64,000 nt of DNA from assembly GCA_947623305.1 (NCBI GenBank), contig CANQGQ010000009.1, positions 1-64,000 on the forward strand. The letters are read 5' to 3'. The notes under the pieces are model-generated. The model did not search any database and was not told the DNA's origin. It worked only from the letters and a program-made list of their open reading frames with translations. Of the stretch, positions 24,567 through 34,228 are shown in pieces. Numbering within the stretch: the stretch's first letter is position 1; every line of letters starts with the position of its first letter. The stretch is from an uncultured Alistipes sp. GTDB lineage: Bacteria; Bacteroidota; Bacteroidia; Bacteroidales; Rikenellaceae. A program made the position numbers and the translations under genes.

Positions 24567-26819
24567 TTATACAACAATAATGGACACTATTTGTGCGTGT
24601 CCCGATGAGTCGATGACTGTGATGCGATGTACGCCACTTCTTAACTGTACTGACATCTGGTGTACGTATATGGTCGAGCCAAGATAGGAGTTATCTAAAT
24701 GCCAGAAAACCTCCGTTGCAGGGTCGCTGTGCGTTACCGAGCAGTTCAGTGCCGCCAGCGTGCCGTCGATTTGCCGCGGCAGCGACACGACGCTCCCGTC
24801 CGACGGGTAGATGAAGTGCATTGACGGGGCAGTCGGCTCGATGCCGGCTCCCTTCTTCAGCGGCGGCAGCGGCCGGTAGTCGGGATGTTGCTGTTTGTAA
24901 TAGTGTTCCATGACCGGAGGCAGTACGAAGAAATGCCCGACCCGCGTCGGCTCGCTGCGGTCGGCGATGCGCCAGGCCCCGTCGAGCGAGAGGTGCTCCT
25001 CGCGGCAATAAGGGCATACACGGCTTTTGCATGCATTCGGTGACAACATCACCGTATCGACCTCGGTGCAGCAGCGACCGGCCAAGTGCCCTGAGTGGCG
25101 GCAAACGGCTCTCTTCACCCCTTCATTCTCGCTCGGGGGCTCGAACCACCCGGTGCGGGGCAGCAGGTTGAACAGGTCGAAGAGAATCGGCCCTGCGGTT
25201 CGCGCTCCCGTCATATCGGGGATGCCGCTTCCGTCGGCGTTCCCAGCCCACACGCCCACGGCATACTGCGGTGTGACGCCCACGGCCCACGCATCGCGCG
25301 AACCGTAGCTCGTGCCGGTTTTCCAGGCGACATTTTGGACCGAGACGGCGCGCCGCCAGTCCATCTGGTCGGGGCGGTTCACCTCGCGCATCGCTTCGAA
25401 GGTGCGGTAGAGGGCGATCCGGTCGCGAAGCGGGAATCCGCGGTACCGCGTGGTATCGGCATAGCAGGCCGCCATCTTCGCGTAGCACGACACGGCATCT
25501 AAGAGCGTCACCTCCGCACCGCCCAAGACCAGCGAAAGTCCGTACTCCTTCGCCGGACGGTTCAGCGAGCGAAACCCTGCCTGCTGCAGCGTCTCGGCGA
25601 ATCGCATGACTCCGAACTCCTTGAGCAGATGCACATTCGGAACGTTGAGCGACCGAGCGAGCGCCTCGTCGGCAGCAACCGCTCCGGCATACGTGCCGTC
25701 GAAGTTCTTGGGTGCGAAGCCGCCGAAGTCGGTCGGCACATCGGGCAGTAGCGTGCGGGGCAAAATCACACCCTCCTGCAGCGCCGCCGCATAGAGCAGC
25801 GGTTTGAGGATGCTGCCCGACGAGCGCGGCGCCCGGGCGATGTCGACCCACCGGCCGTCGCGCTCGAATGTCGGGTCGCTGTTGCCGCAATAGGCAACGA
25901 CCTCGCCGCTTTCGACGTCGACAACGACCGCCGCAAGGTCGCGAACCCCCGACAGCCGCAACTCGCGGCTCCAGCGTGCGGTCAGCTCTTCGACGCGCCG
26001 CTGCAACACGAGGTCGATCTGCGTCTCGGTCAGCCGCCCGTGTTCGGTGCGGTCGCACCACGCGACACAATGCGGCGCATGTTGCGGCATCGGGAGGGGT
26101 CGGCCGATCAGCGGCTCCTCGACAGCCAGGGCATACTCCTCCTCCGACAGTACGCCCTTGTCGCGCAGACGGGCCAGCAGCCGGTTGCGCTTGGTCAGCA
26201 GCAGGTCGCGACTCTTGGCAAGGTGGATCGACGAGGGGGCGTTCTGCAGCACGGCTAACGTGGCGGCTTCGGCCCACGAAAGCTCCGCGCCGCTGTCGCC
26301 TAAATAGCGCCACAGGGCGGCATCTATGCCCACCACGTTGCCGCCGAACGGCGCATGTGCGGCATAGAGGCGCAAAATCTCCTCTTTCGAGCAACGCGCC
26401 TCCAAGCGGGTTGACATGAATAGCTCGATGACCTTCTGCCATACGGTGCGCGGCTTGCGACGCGAGAGGCGGATTACCTGCATCGAAATCGTGCTGCCGC
26501 CGCTCACGATGCGGCCGCTGCGGATGTTCTGCACGGCAGCGCGGGCCAAAGCCCGCAGACTGACGCCGCAATGGTCGAAGAATCTGCGGTCTTCGAACTC
26601 GACGAGCGCCCGGACGAACTTTTCGGGCAGCGTGTCGCGGGGCGGGAAGCGCCACTGCCCGTCGTCGGCCACGCGCGCCCCGAGCAGGGCGCCGTGACGG
26701 TCGGTGACGACGGTCGAATAACTCACCCCCTCGAACAGATCGCGCGGCAGGCAAAAGAGCCAGAGCAGCAGGAGCCCGCCTGCCGCTAGGCCGGCCGCAT
26801 ATCGGAGCCGATGTTTCAT
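24567..26819 (-). CDS. pbpC: Penicillin-binding protein 1C
   Basis: A bifunctional class A PBP of about 750 residues, anchored by an N-terminal membrane segment (AAGLAAGGLLLLWLFCL). The glycosyltransferase (GT51) domain has the catalytic Glu region FVRALVEFEDRRFFDH and the GGSTISMQVIRL motif. The transpeptidase domain has the SxxK serine in SSGSILKP, SLN and AWKTGTS. A C-terminal domain (SDGSVVSLPRQI onward) matches the PBP1C-specific end. The start at 26819 overlaps the stop of the alpha-2-macroglobulin gene as ATGA. The same pairing occurs in E. coli (pbpC-yfhM), where both are linked to periplasmic defence and wall repair. Confidence 0.92.
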   Translation of the reverse strand: MKHRLRYAAGLAAGGLLLLWLFCLPRDLFEGVSYSTVVTDRHGALLGARVADDGQWRFPPRDTLPEKFVRALVEFEDRRFFDHCGVSLRALARAAVQNIRSGRIVSGGSTISMQVIRLSRRKPRTVWQKVIELFMSTRLEARCSKEEILRLYAAHAPFGGNVVGIDAALWRYLGDSGAELSWAEAATLAVLQNAPSSIHLAKSRDLLLTKRNRLLARLRDKGVLSEEEYALAVEEPLIGRPLPMPQHAPHCVAWCDRTEHGRLTETQIDLVLQRRVEELTARWSRELRLSGVRDLAAVVVDVESGEVVAYCGNSDPTFERDGRWVDIARAPRSSGSILKPLLYAAALQEGVILPRTLLPDVPTDFGGFAPKNFDGTYAGAVAADEALARSLNVPNVHLLKEFGVMRFAETLQQAGFRSLNRPAKEYGLSLVLGGAEVTLLDAVSCYAKMAACYADTTRYRGFPLRDRIALYRTFEAMREVNRPDQMDWRRAVSVQNVAWKTGTSYGSRDAWAVGVTPQYAVGVWAGNADGSGIPDMTGARTAGPILFDLFNLLPRTGWFEPPSENEGVKRAVCRHSGHLAGRCCTEVDTVMLSPNACKSRVCPYCREEHLSLDGAWRIADRSEPTRVGHFFVLPPVMEHYYKQQHPDYRPLPPLKKGAGIEPTAPSMHFIYPSDGSVVSLPRQIDGTLAALNCSVTHSDPATEVFWHLDNSYLGSTIYVHQMSVQLRSGVHRITVIDSSGHAQIVSIIVV

Positions 26820-29800
26820 TTCACCACTTCGACCGTTCGGTTCGCCGTCATAGCTCGGCACTGCGGGTCGTACATATCTTCGCAAACCGTCGGCGGCAGC
26901 ATGAACCGCCCGCAATAGGCGGCCCGCAGACGCACCGTGAAACTTTTGCTTTCGCCGCTGCCTAACGAAAAATACCAGCTGATGCGCTCGTCGCGCAGGT
27001 CGGTGTAGTCGGCTCCGGGAGACACCGCGCCGCCGACTAACCGCTCGTTCCAGATCTCCCAGCCCGACGGTACGGCGTAGGTCAGGGCCAGCGATTCGGA
27101 CCTTTCGCCGCTCTTGCGGACCAGAATCGTGGCGAGGAACTCTTCGCCCTGCTGCAACCGGTCGGGCGAGACGACGTGGTCTTGAAGGTCGGTATAGGCA
27201 ATGTCGATCGTCACGCCTTCGGCCGCTGCGGCAACGGTCTCGCCGGCGCTCGGACGACGGGAGGTCTTGAGCGACACGACCAACGCGCCCGTGCCGCGGT
27301 TTTCCACCGTCACCCGTCCTTTCGCCGGATCGAGATCGAGGCTCTTTATGCAGCCGATATTGCGGAACGTTTTAGGGGCTTTCCCCTCCTCGACAACGGC
27401 TACCTCGGTATCGCCCGTCTTGACCACGTCGGCCAGTCGGTTCATCGCCGCGCCGACGAATGCCGCCTCCTGCGTCGAACACGAGGTCGCCGAAAACTCC
27501 TCCGCCACCTTGCGGGCTGCGGCCAACGCCTGCTCCATCCGTCCGGTCAGCGCATAGGCCTCGACAGCCATTGCCCGGTCACGCAGCTGGGACCAGAAGG
27601 TCGTATAGTCCCCCTTGGCGGCAGGAGCCTGCTCGGCCCGGTCGAGCAGGGACGCAGCGACCTCCGGCCGTCCGGCTACGGCGTAGGCCGCAGCGAGCCG
27701 CAGCAGTGCCTGCCGGGAGAGCCCTTTCGATTCGCGCAGCCGGTTCATGGCGGCGGCAGGCGCCTCGCCGGCGAGTGCCAGCGTATAGAGGCGGTAGGCC
27801 TGCCGGAGGTCATCCGAGCCGCCGGTCGCATGGCGGTAGCGACGCGCTGCGTCGGTCTGGTAGGCTTTCCATCGGTCGTAACACTGCGTGTTGACGGCGA
27901 ATCCCTGCCGCCGCGCCTCGGTCAGCACCTCGCCGGCCATCGAGGTTGCCCAGTTGTGCGCCTCGAAATCCCCGGGCCAGTAGGCGAATCCGCCGCCGGC
28001 AAGTTGCCGCGAAGCGATGGTTTTCAGCAGTCTGGGCAGCGCCGCCTCCGCCCGCGTCTGCTCGTCGCGGGCGAGGAACCGCCGCGCGTAGAGCAAGAAC
28101 ATCGCCCGTGAGGAGAGCTGCTCGGTGCAATAGTGCGCATAGTTCTCGACGAACGAAAAGGTGCCGCTGAAGTTGATGACGGGCATCGCAGCGAGTTCCA
28201 AGTGCGCCGTGCCGTCCGTAAACTCCGGCCAGGTCAGCACGCACGATTCGCCGTCCCCGACCGTATGGCTTTGAACCGTTAGCTTGTCCGGCAGCGGATT
28301 GCGCACATCCATGTAAATCGTCTCGGAGGCGGTGTGCCCTCCGCCCGTGGCCGTGACGGTAATCTTTGCCCGGCCGCTCCTCACCCGGTCGCAAACCAAC
28401 TCGAAGGCAGTCAGCTGCTCGGAGGGACCAGCGAAGGCGAGGGCCTTTAATGCACTGCCGGCAACAGCCACCGGCCCCTCGACCGCCACCTGCACCGAAG
28501 CACTGCGCAGCTGCTCGTCCATACAAAATACATTGACCGGCAGTTGCACGCGGTCGCCGCATACGAGCGTGCGCGGGAGCGTCGGCAGCACCATAAGCGG
28601 CGAACGCACCGCGACCGTCTTGTCGGCATGGCCGTAACTGCCCTCGTGTGCCGCCACGACCATCACGCGCACCGAGCCGACATACATCGGGAGCGTAATG
28701 CGGTGCGTCTTCGTCCCCTTCGCAAGCGTAAAAGGCCCGAGGAACTGCACCACCGGATTGAACCGCTTCTCCTTGCCTGCGGCACGGCGCAGCGCCTCGT
28801 CGCCGCCGATGCTCAGGATCTTCGTGAATCGGTCTCCATAAGCCCCAACGACGTCGTCGTACATATCCCAGGTCCGTACACCCAGTGCCTCGCGCTGATT
28901 CATCGCCCGCCACGGCTGCGGCGTGCTGTACGAGGTAATATCCAACAGTCCCTCGTCGACAATTGCGAGTGTATAGGTCATCGGCTTGCAGTCGCGCTCG
29001 CGTACCTTGATCGCAAACTCCTGCTGCGGGCGGACCGCGTCTGCCACCTCGATTTCGGGGTGCAGAATCGTGCGGCGGTCGACGACCTCGGCCCCCTCCA
29101 CGCCGTACAGGCGAATCGGCAGGTCGCTGCACTTGGCATGGGGCTGCAGCAGCGTGGCATGGACATAGAAGTTCGGCGCCATCTCGCGCGTGACGGGCAG
29201 CCGGACGGCCATCTCCCGCACGGCCGAGGTGCGCACCCAGCGGCGCGAAAGGACACGCGAACCGTTCTCGACCGACAACAGCACGCGTCCGCCGTCGGAC
29301 TTCGGCAGATAGACCGTCGCCGCGTCGCCCACCTCGTAGTTGCGTTTGTCGAGGGCGAAGGAGAGCATCGTACTGGCCGTGGCATTACCCTTACCGGCGT
29401 GTCCCCGCCAGTCGGGCCAGTCGATGAATACCACGCCGCCCGTTGCGTGGCCGCTCTGCAGGTCGCGCACGAAGACGAGGTATTTGCCCCACCCCGGATA
29501 GTCGACACGGAACGGAATCTGCGCCTTGCCGCCGGCGGTCTCCACCTCGCCCGACGCCGCCACCTCGGCCGAGGTGTTCTGCACATAGCGCGTCAGATCG
29601 GAGGACGATCCCTCCCACCACCAATTCCAGTCGAGGCGGTAGATTTTGTATTCCAATTTGTGTTTGTCCTGCAGCCTGCCCTCGGCATCGACGCACACGA
29701 CGGGGAAGGTCAGGTCGCTGTCGGTCTCGAACTCCTTTTCGCCCAGACGGATGCCGACATACGACCGGTAGGGGGAGTAGCGCATGCTGCGGGCCGCAAA

Positions 29801-32275
29801 ACTCTCGTCGCCGCCCGCCTCGCGGACCCGCGCGATGAGGTTGGCCTGTAGCATCCCGGGGGCGGTCTCTTTCTTGGCCAACTCGATCCGTTGGGTCATG
29901 CGCCCCAGCGAATCGAGAACACCCTGGCTCAATTCGATATGCTCCGACGAAAAGGTGCTCAGCGGATTCGTGAAGGTGTAGCCGCCGAACTGCTTGAAAG
30001 GCTGCGGGTTGTTGTAGAGCACCAACTCCAACGCCGCCGGCAGCCGGCCGGCAACCGGCCCCGTCAGCCAGTGCGCCTCGATCGAGCAGGTGGCAGTGCC
30101 CGGAGCCTGCAGCGTCCCGGCGGTCTCGATGCCGATTTTGAGGCGGTTGGGCTTGATCGTCTCGATCCTGACGGGGTAGTCGACGGTCTTGCCGCCCACC
30201 TTGAACCGGGCATTCCAGCGCCCCGTGGGGGCATCCTCCGACGTCCGGATGTGGAAGACGTAGAACCCGTCGGTGCCTTGGGTCAGCGTCTGCCGCTCGT
30301 AAAGTTGCTCCGAGGGGGTGTAGAACTCCAGCGTCACGGGGTGGTTGGCCGGCAAGGCCTTCTGGCGATCCTCGACAAGAAGCGTGAGGTGCACCTCGTC
30401 GCCCGGGCGCCACACGCCGCGCTCGCCGTAGACAAAACTCTTGATGCCCTGCGGATTCCGCTTGCCGCCGACATCGAAATTGCTGAGCGACTGCTCGCGT
30501 CCGCCCGTTACCTTCAGATAGGTGGTCGAAACCCCGTCCGAGGCGGTCACGACGAAGGGGTTGCCGGCGACCTCGAAGTCGGCGAAGCCGCTGCCGTCCG
30601 TCGTGCCGTGCCCGATCTCCTGCAGCTGGTAGTTGTAGGCCGTAACGCGCACGCCGGCCAACGGTGCGGCGGTCATGATGTTCGACACCGAGGTCCACAG
30701 CCGGAACCCGTCGGCCCGCTTGACAATCAGACCGAGGTTCGAGGCGGCCAGATTGTATTCGGGCATCCGGCCCGACACCATGTAGTAACTTGCTTTCGAC
30801 GGGTCGTCGCGCTCCTTCCAGTCGTAATTCCGCCAATCGTAATCTGCCGCCTCGCGCTCCATATAGGCATCGTCCTGGTCCCACACGGCACGATCTTCCG
30901 CCGTAACCCCTTCGGCCAGCGAAAAATCGGCGGCTTGCGTCCGGTCGTAGAGCGAATAGGCCCGGCGGAACGAGAGGCGGATGTTGTAGACCGCGCCGCG
31001 CTCCTGCCGAAAAAGATTTTTCAAGTCGACGGAGAAGTTCTGCCACCGGTGCAGATCGACCGCGGGGTCCCGGTCGAGGCGCACCGTCTGCCGGTAAATC
31101 AACCGGCCGAAACGTCGCAAACGCCACGATTCGTCCAACTCGTTCTCCTGCAGGAAGGCCATCAGGTTGTCGGTATAGATTTTCACCACCTCGACATCTA
31201 CAGCGGCGAGGTTGACGGTCCGAAAAGGCAGCGTGAGGTTGCGCCCGTCGGGCAGGATCGAGCCGTGAATCGGGATTTCGACAGCGGGCGGGATAACCTC
31301 CTGCTCGAAATGCTGCTCCACCTCGCTGTTGAGCGACTGTCCGTCGCGGTTGCGCACCAAATCGGAGACGCGCAGCACCAAGTCGGTCAGCCCGTTCGGG
31401 TCGTAAAAAACTTTTGCGTTGGTGCCCTTGCGCTCGATCCGCACCCGGTCGATGCGGTCGATGGTGATCAGCCCGTCCAACTCCTGCTCCGTGGATAGCG
31501 GGGCGCTGAACTCCAACTCGATATAGGGCTGCGCCGCCTCGCGCCGTTCGGCCGAGAGCAGTTTGAACTCCCGGATTCCGGGAATTGCGATTTTTTGCGG
31601 TTCCGGAAGATCGAAATTCAGTTTGTCGGCCTGGAACGAGACATGCACCTGCAACTCCTGTTCCGCGCGCTTCAACTGTGTGAGGGTGAAGCGGAAGAGC
31701 GTCGGGTCGCCGGTCGGTTCGATCATTGCCCGAGCCGGATGCCCCTCCACGTCGCAGTGCAGCAGCGAGGCATCGACCTGTGCAGCCTCCACCGGCTCGC
31801 TGAATGCAAGCGTACCCTCCGCCTGCATGTACCGGACGTCGGCCGGATCGACCCGAACGTTTGTGATCTGCAGCTGCATTTTCCGCTCCGCAACAAAGAA
31901 CGTAAAGGCGAAGTCGCGGAGTGTGTCGATCTTCGTCAGCTCCGCCATCCGAACGCGGCAGGTGTACTTTCGTCCGGGTTTCAAGGCCCCCTCCTGCGGT
32001 GTAAATTCGAGCAGCCGTTTCTCCGCCAGCTGCAATTCGCCCTTGACGCGGGGTGAGAACTGCAACACTTCGTTGAGCGGCGTATCGGGATAGAGATGCC
32101 GCACGCTGTCGGTCAATTCAATGCGGATCGTCGAGCCGGAGTTGATGCGCCCAGGCGTGTAGCCAGCGATCCATTTCGCCGCCTCGTCGTCGGTCATCGT
32201 CTTCTGCGGCGAGCAGGCCGCCGCACCGGCCAGCACAAGACCGGCGAGACAAAGTTTGAGCAAAGTCGTTTTCAT
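26816..32275 (-). CDS. Bacterial alpha-2-macroglobulin lipoprotein
   Basis: A protein of 1,819 residues with a lipoprotein signal (MKTTLLKLCLAGLVLAGAAAC). Repeated macroglobulin-type beta domains fill the first two thirds, and the thioester motif CTEQ is intact near residue 1383 (NYAHYCTEQLSSR), followed by a helical alpha/alpha thioester domain (Gly-Gly-rich repeats such as RQLAGGGFAYW). Bacterial A2Ms trap proteases in the periplasm and pair with PBP1C. The start at 32275 gives the signal peptide; a 19-codon upstream extension is rejected. Paired LytTR-like repeats lie about 95 bases upstream, suggesting control by the LytTR protein at 33759. Confidence 0.92.
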   Translation of the reverse strand: MKTTLLKLCLAGLVLAGAAACSPQKTMTDDEAAKWIAGYTPGRINSGSTIRIELTDSVRHLYPDTPLNEVLQFSPRVKGELQLAEKRLLEFTPQEGALKPGRKYTCRVRMAELTKIDTLRDFAFTFFVAERKMQLQITNVRVDPADVRYMQAEGTLAFSEPVEAAQVDASLLHCDVEGHPARAMIEPTGDPTLFRFTLTQLKRAEQELQVHVSFQADKLNFDLPEPQKIAIPGIREFKLLSAERREAAQPYIELEFSAPLSTEQELDGLITIDRIDRVRIERKGTNAKVFYDPNGLTDLVLRVSDLVRNRDGQSLNSEVEQHFEQEVIPPAVEIPIHGSILPDGRNLTLPFRTVNLAAVDVEVVKIYTDNLMAFLQENELDESWRLRRFGRLIYRQTVRLDRDPAVDLHRWQNFSVDLKNLFRQERGAVYNIRLSFRRAYSLYDRTQAADFSLAEGVTAEDRAVWDQDDAYMEREAADYDWRNYDWKERDDPSKASYYMVSGRMPEYNLAASNLGLIVKRADGFRLWTSVSNIMTAAPLAGVRVTAYNYQLQEIGHGTTDGSGFADFEVAGNPFVVTASDGVSTTYLKVTGGREQSLSNFDVGGKRNPQGIKSFVYGERGVWRPGDEVHLTLLVEDRQKALPANHPVTLEFYTPSEQLYERQTLTQGTDGFYVFHIRTSEDAPTGRWNARFKVGGKTVDYPVRIETIKPNRLKIGIETAGTLQAPGTATCSIEAHWLTGPVAGRLPAALELVLYNNPQPFKQFGGYTFTNPLSTFSSEHIELSQGVLDSLGRMTQRIELAKKETAPGMLQANLIARVREAGGDESFAARSMRYSPYRSYVGIRLGEKEFETDSDLTFPVVCVDAEGRLQDKHKLEYKIYRLDWNWWWEGSSSDLTRYVQNTSAEVAASGEVETAGGKAQIPFRVDYPGWGKYLVFVRDLQSGHATGGVVFIDWPDWRGHAGKGNATASTMLSFALDKRNYEVGDAATVYLPKSDGGRVLLSVENGSRVLSRRWVRTSAVREMAVRLPVTREMAPNFYVHATLLQPHAKCSDLPIRLYGVEGAEVVDRRTILHPEIEVADAVRPQQEFAIKVRERDCKPMTYTLAIVDEGLLDITSYSTPQPWRAMNQREALGVRTWDMYDDVVGAYGDRFTKILSIGGDEALRRAAGKEKRFNPVVQFLGPFTLAKGTKTHRITLPMYVGSVRVMVVAAHEGSYGHADKTVAVRSPLMVLPTLPRTLVCGDRVQLPVNVFCMDEQLRSASVQVAVEGPVAVAGSALKALAFAGPSEQLTAFELVCDRVRSGRAKITVTATGGGHTASETIYMDVRNPLPDKLTVQSHTVGDGESCVLTWPEFTDGTAHLELAAMPVINFSGTFSFVENYAHYCTEQLSSRAMFLLYARRFLARDEQTRAEAALPRLLKTIASRQLAGGGFAYWPGDFEAHNWATSMAGEVLTEARRQGFAVNTQCYDRWKAYQTDAARRYRHATGGSDDLRQAYRLYTLALAGEAPAAAMNRLRESKGLSRQALLRLAAAYAVAGRPEVAASLLDRAEQAPAAKGDYTTFWSQLRDRAMAVEAYALTGRMEQALAAARKVAEEFSATSCSTQEAAFVGAAMNRLADVVKTGDTEVAVVEEGKAPKTFRNIGCIKSLDLDPAKGRVTVENRGTGALVVSLKTSRRPSAGETVAAAAEGVTIDIAYTDLQDHVVSPDRLQQGEEFLATILVRKSGERSESLALTYAVPSGWEIWNERLVGGAVSPGADYTDLRDERISWYFSLGSGESKSFTVRLRAAYCGRFMLPPTVCEDMYDPQCRAMTANRTVEVVK

Positions 32276-32367
32276 CGGTTTTATACTTGTTTTTGTGTTA
32301 TCGCCACACGTTTGCAAGTACAAAACTGACAAAAAGAAATCGTACAGCCGCGCGATTCAGCGACAAC

Positions 32368-32398
32368 TGTACGAAATAGATGCGAGGGTGTATGAAAT
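32368..32398 (-). promoter_or_regulatory. Putative LytTR operator upstream of alpha-2-macroglobulin
   Basis: TGTACGAAAT (32368) and TGTATGAAAT (32389) are direct repeats exactly 21 bases apart, two helical turns, as for LytTR-domain sites. They lie 93 bases upstream of the gene start. Confidence 0.6.
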
Positions 32399-32403
32399 GG
32401 ATT

Positions 32404-32856
32404 CTACTGTAGCATTTCAGCAGACACAGCCGGCGAATCCATCCGTTCCTGCGTTATATGGCAGCGGGTTCCGTGATAGAATCGCTCCAATACCCGGGCG
32501 AAAATGTCGTCCGGGCTGACAGTATCGAACAGCGTCATCGACGAGCAGACCTTCAGGGCGTCGAGCGCTCTGAAAATTTGTTCGGCGCTCTTGTCGCCGT
32601 GCGTCAGCAGAGCTTGCGCAATCTCCCGAAGCCGCACGCCCAATACGGGATGGGTGAGGTAGCGTTCCGCCTCCGCACGATCTTCGATGCCATACAGCTC
32701 GGCATAGGCACTCCGGCCGAGACCCCGCAGCTGCGGGAAAACATACCATATCCAGTGCGACCGTTTTCTGCCGGCTTGCACCTCCGACAGCGCCGTCGCA
32801 TAGTCGCGTTCCTGCGCGTCTATAAAACGCTGTAAATTATAGAAGTTATGCGACAT
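32404..32856 (-). CDS. DUF1810 family protein
   Basis: 150 residues starting MSHNFYNLQRFIDAQERDY, with the DUF1810 pattern KRSHWIWYVFPQLRGLGRSA and HPVLGVRLREI. The start at 32856 keeps the full conserved N-terminus. Members are small helical cytosolic proteins of poorly known function, sometimes linked to calpastatin-like annotations. The gene ends just before the putative LytTR operator of the alpha-2-macroglobulin gene. Confidence 0.82.
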   Translation of the reverse strand: MSHNFYNLQRFIDAQERDYATALSEVQAGRKRSHWIWYVFPQLRGLGRSAYAELYGIEDRAEAERYLTHPVLGVRLREIAQALLTHGDKSAEQIFRALDALKVCSSMTLFDTVSPDDIFARVLERFYHGTRCHITQERMDSPAVSAEMLQ

Positions 32857-32869
32857 GATGTCTAAAAAA

Positions 32870-33757
32870 CTATTCTCTTCTCCATACAATGTAACTCGTA
32901 TTTCTCGGCATACGCGGGTTCTCGACGCCGAACTCGTGCCGCACCCCCTCGCCGTCCACAGCCCACCCGTAGGAGGTCGAGCCGACCAAATAGATCGCAT
33001 GGTCTGCGCCCAGGTCGACCAATGCCTGCGCGAAGTCGTGGAACGATTCCGCCGAAAGCGTTTCGATCATCATGATCTCGCCGTTGCGGTCGCAAAGTGA
33101 ACGGCGGATCGACTTGTTCTTCGGTTCGTTCTCGACCAGCTGGCCGTTGTCCACCAACGCATACTGGCGGAAGAAGTAGCCGTCGCGCTCGGTCGCCTCC
33201 TCGAAGAGCGGCGAGTTGGCCGCGACGCCGACCGTGATCTTGCCGTCGATTATGGCGCAATAGCCCTTCTTCGAGAGGCCCCAGGCCAATGGTTCGCCCT
33301 TCAAAACGAAAGCCCCCACGATCTTGCGGTTGTCGCGCCGGATGTCGGCCGCCTGTGCGGCATAGACGATCGTCGTGTCGCACTTGTCGAGCCGCCCGAC
33401 GTGCAGGGCCATCTCGGCATTGTGCGGAATATAGATGCGCAGCGGGATGTCGTTGATCGTCGTGTCGCGCATCTCGGTGAATCCGCGTACCAGCGAATCG
33501 ACTGCTTGGCCCAACTGCTGCGGCGCCCGGACCTCGGTGACCGGCGGTGCAGGCTGCGGGTCGAAGTAGGTTTCGGCATCCGACTGCGCGGCTTCCCGGC
33601 CGCTCCTTACTGCAAGCACCAATACAATTATAAGAACGACAGCCGCAAGGCCGCCTGCCACCCAGCGCCACAGTCGTCGGGCAGACGGCTGCGGAGTGGG
33701 CGATTCGTTGCCGATGATGCGGATTTCGTCATCCCGTATCTCTTTATCTTCCTTCAT
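32870..33757 (-). CDS. Membrane-anchored phosphodiester-glycosidase-like (DUF2233) protein
   Basis: 295 residues. A short cytosolic N-terminus and one membrane segment (GGLAAVVLIIVLVLAV, near residue 40) are followed by a periplasmic domain. Motifs IVGAFVLKGEPLAWG, CAIIDGKITVG, RRSLCDRNGEIMMIE and FAQALVDLGADHAIYLVGS resemble the NAGPA/DUF2233 phosphodiester-glycosidase fold. It may act on a phosphodiester-linked sugar polymer of the envelope. The reaction is inferred from the family only. It is separated from the LytTR gene by one base, so the two are co-transcribed. Confidence 0.7.
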   Translation of the reverse strand: MKEDKEIRDDEIRIIGNESPTPQPSARRLWRWVAGGLAAVVLIIVLVLAVRSGREAAQSDAETYFDPQPAPPVTEVRAPQQLGQAVDSLVRGFTEMRDTTINDIPLRIYIPHNAEMALHVGRLDKCDTTIVYAAQAADIRRDNRKIVGAFVLKGEPLAWGLSKKGYCAIIDGKITVGVAANSPLFEEATERDGYFFRQYALVDNGQLVENEPKNKSIRRSLCDRNGEIMMIETLSAESFHDFAQALVDLGADHAIYLVGSTSYGWAVDGEGVRHEFGVENPRMPRNTSYIVWRRE

Positions 33758-33758
33758 G

Positions 33759-34121
33759 TTATTTGGCCTCCTTCTCCAAAAGCTCCTTCAACTGCTTCAA
33801 CGCCTCGCGCGATGCCGTGACCGTATGGTTGAACGTCGCCACATCCGAGAGCACGAGTTTCTGCTTCGGCATGTTGATGTAATAAATGTAGGAGCGGTTA
33901 ATAATCAGACTCTTGCCGATGCGGATGAAGATGTTGCCCTCGCTGCCAAGTTGCGAAGCGATCATCTTCTCGATCTGTCCCAATTGGAACGACAACATGC
34001 GCGTCTCGCCGTCAGCCTGCACGAGCATCGAGTAGTTGCCGTCGGAGGAGATGTAGACGATGCGGACGGGTGCTATGCGTACCAAATCGTTCGAGGTGGC
34101 TATGATTAACTGTTTCGTCAT
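33759..34121 (-). CDS. Stand-alone LytTR DNA-binding regulator
   Basis: 120 residues from MTKQLIIATSNDLVRIAPVR (an in-frame Met seven codons upstream is possible). The whole protein is a LytTR domain: IVYISSDGNYSMLVQADGE, then FIRIGKSLIINRSYIYYI and a C-terminal helix KQLKELLEKEA. No receiver or sensor domain is attached. LytTR proteins bind two direct repeats about 21 bases apart. Such pairs (TGTAYGAAAY) lie upstream of this gene, of the alpha-2-macroglobulin gene and of the TPR/protease gene, implying autoregulation and a local envelope regulon. Confidence 0.85.
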   Translation of the reverse strand: MTKQLIIATSNDLVRIAPVRIVYISSDGNYSMLVQADGETRMLSFQLGQIEKMIASQLGSEGNIFIRIGKSLIINRSYIYYINMPKQKLVLSDVATFNHTVTASREALKQLKELLEKEAK

Positions 34122-34186
34122 CGGTCGGGTTTGCGTAAGCAAAAGTAGGAAAGTTTCAGATGAAGGTCAAATAATCCCGCGGCCGA

Positions 34187-34217
34187 TGTATGAAATAGCC
34201 GCGGGAGTGTATGAAAT
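34187..34217 (-). promoter_or_regulatory. Putative LytTR operator upstream of the LytTR gene
   Basis: TGTATGAAAT at 34187 and again at 34208, exactly 21 bases apart, 66 bases upstream of the start at 34121. Confidence 0.65.
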
Positions 34218-34228
34218 TTATGGTACGG

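Noticed and set aside
29891..31498. Long plus-strand open frame (535 codons) opposite the alpha-2-macroglobulin gene
   Set aside because: It is a shadow of a GC-rich gene on the other strand: Arg/Val/Leu-heavy composition, no motifs, and complete overlap with a well-supported gene.
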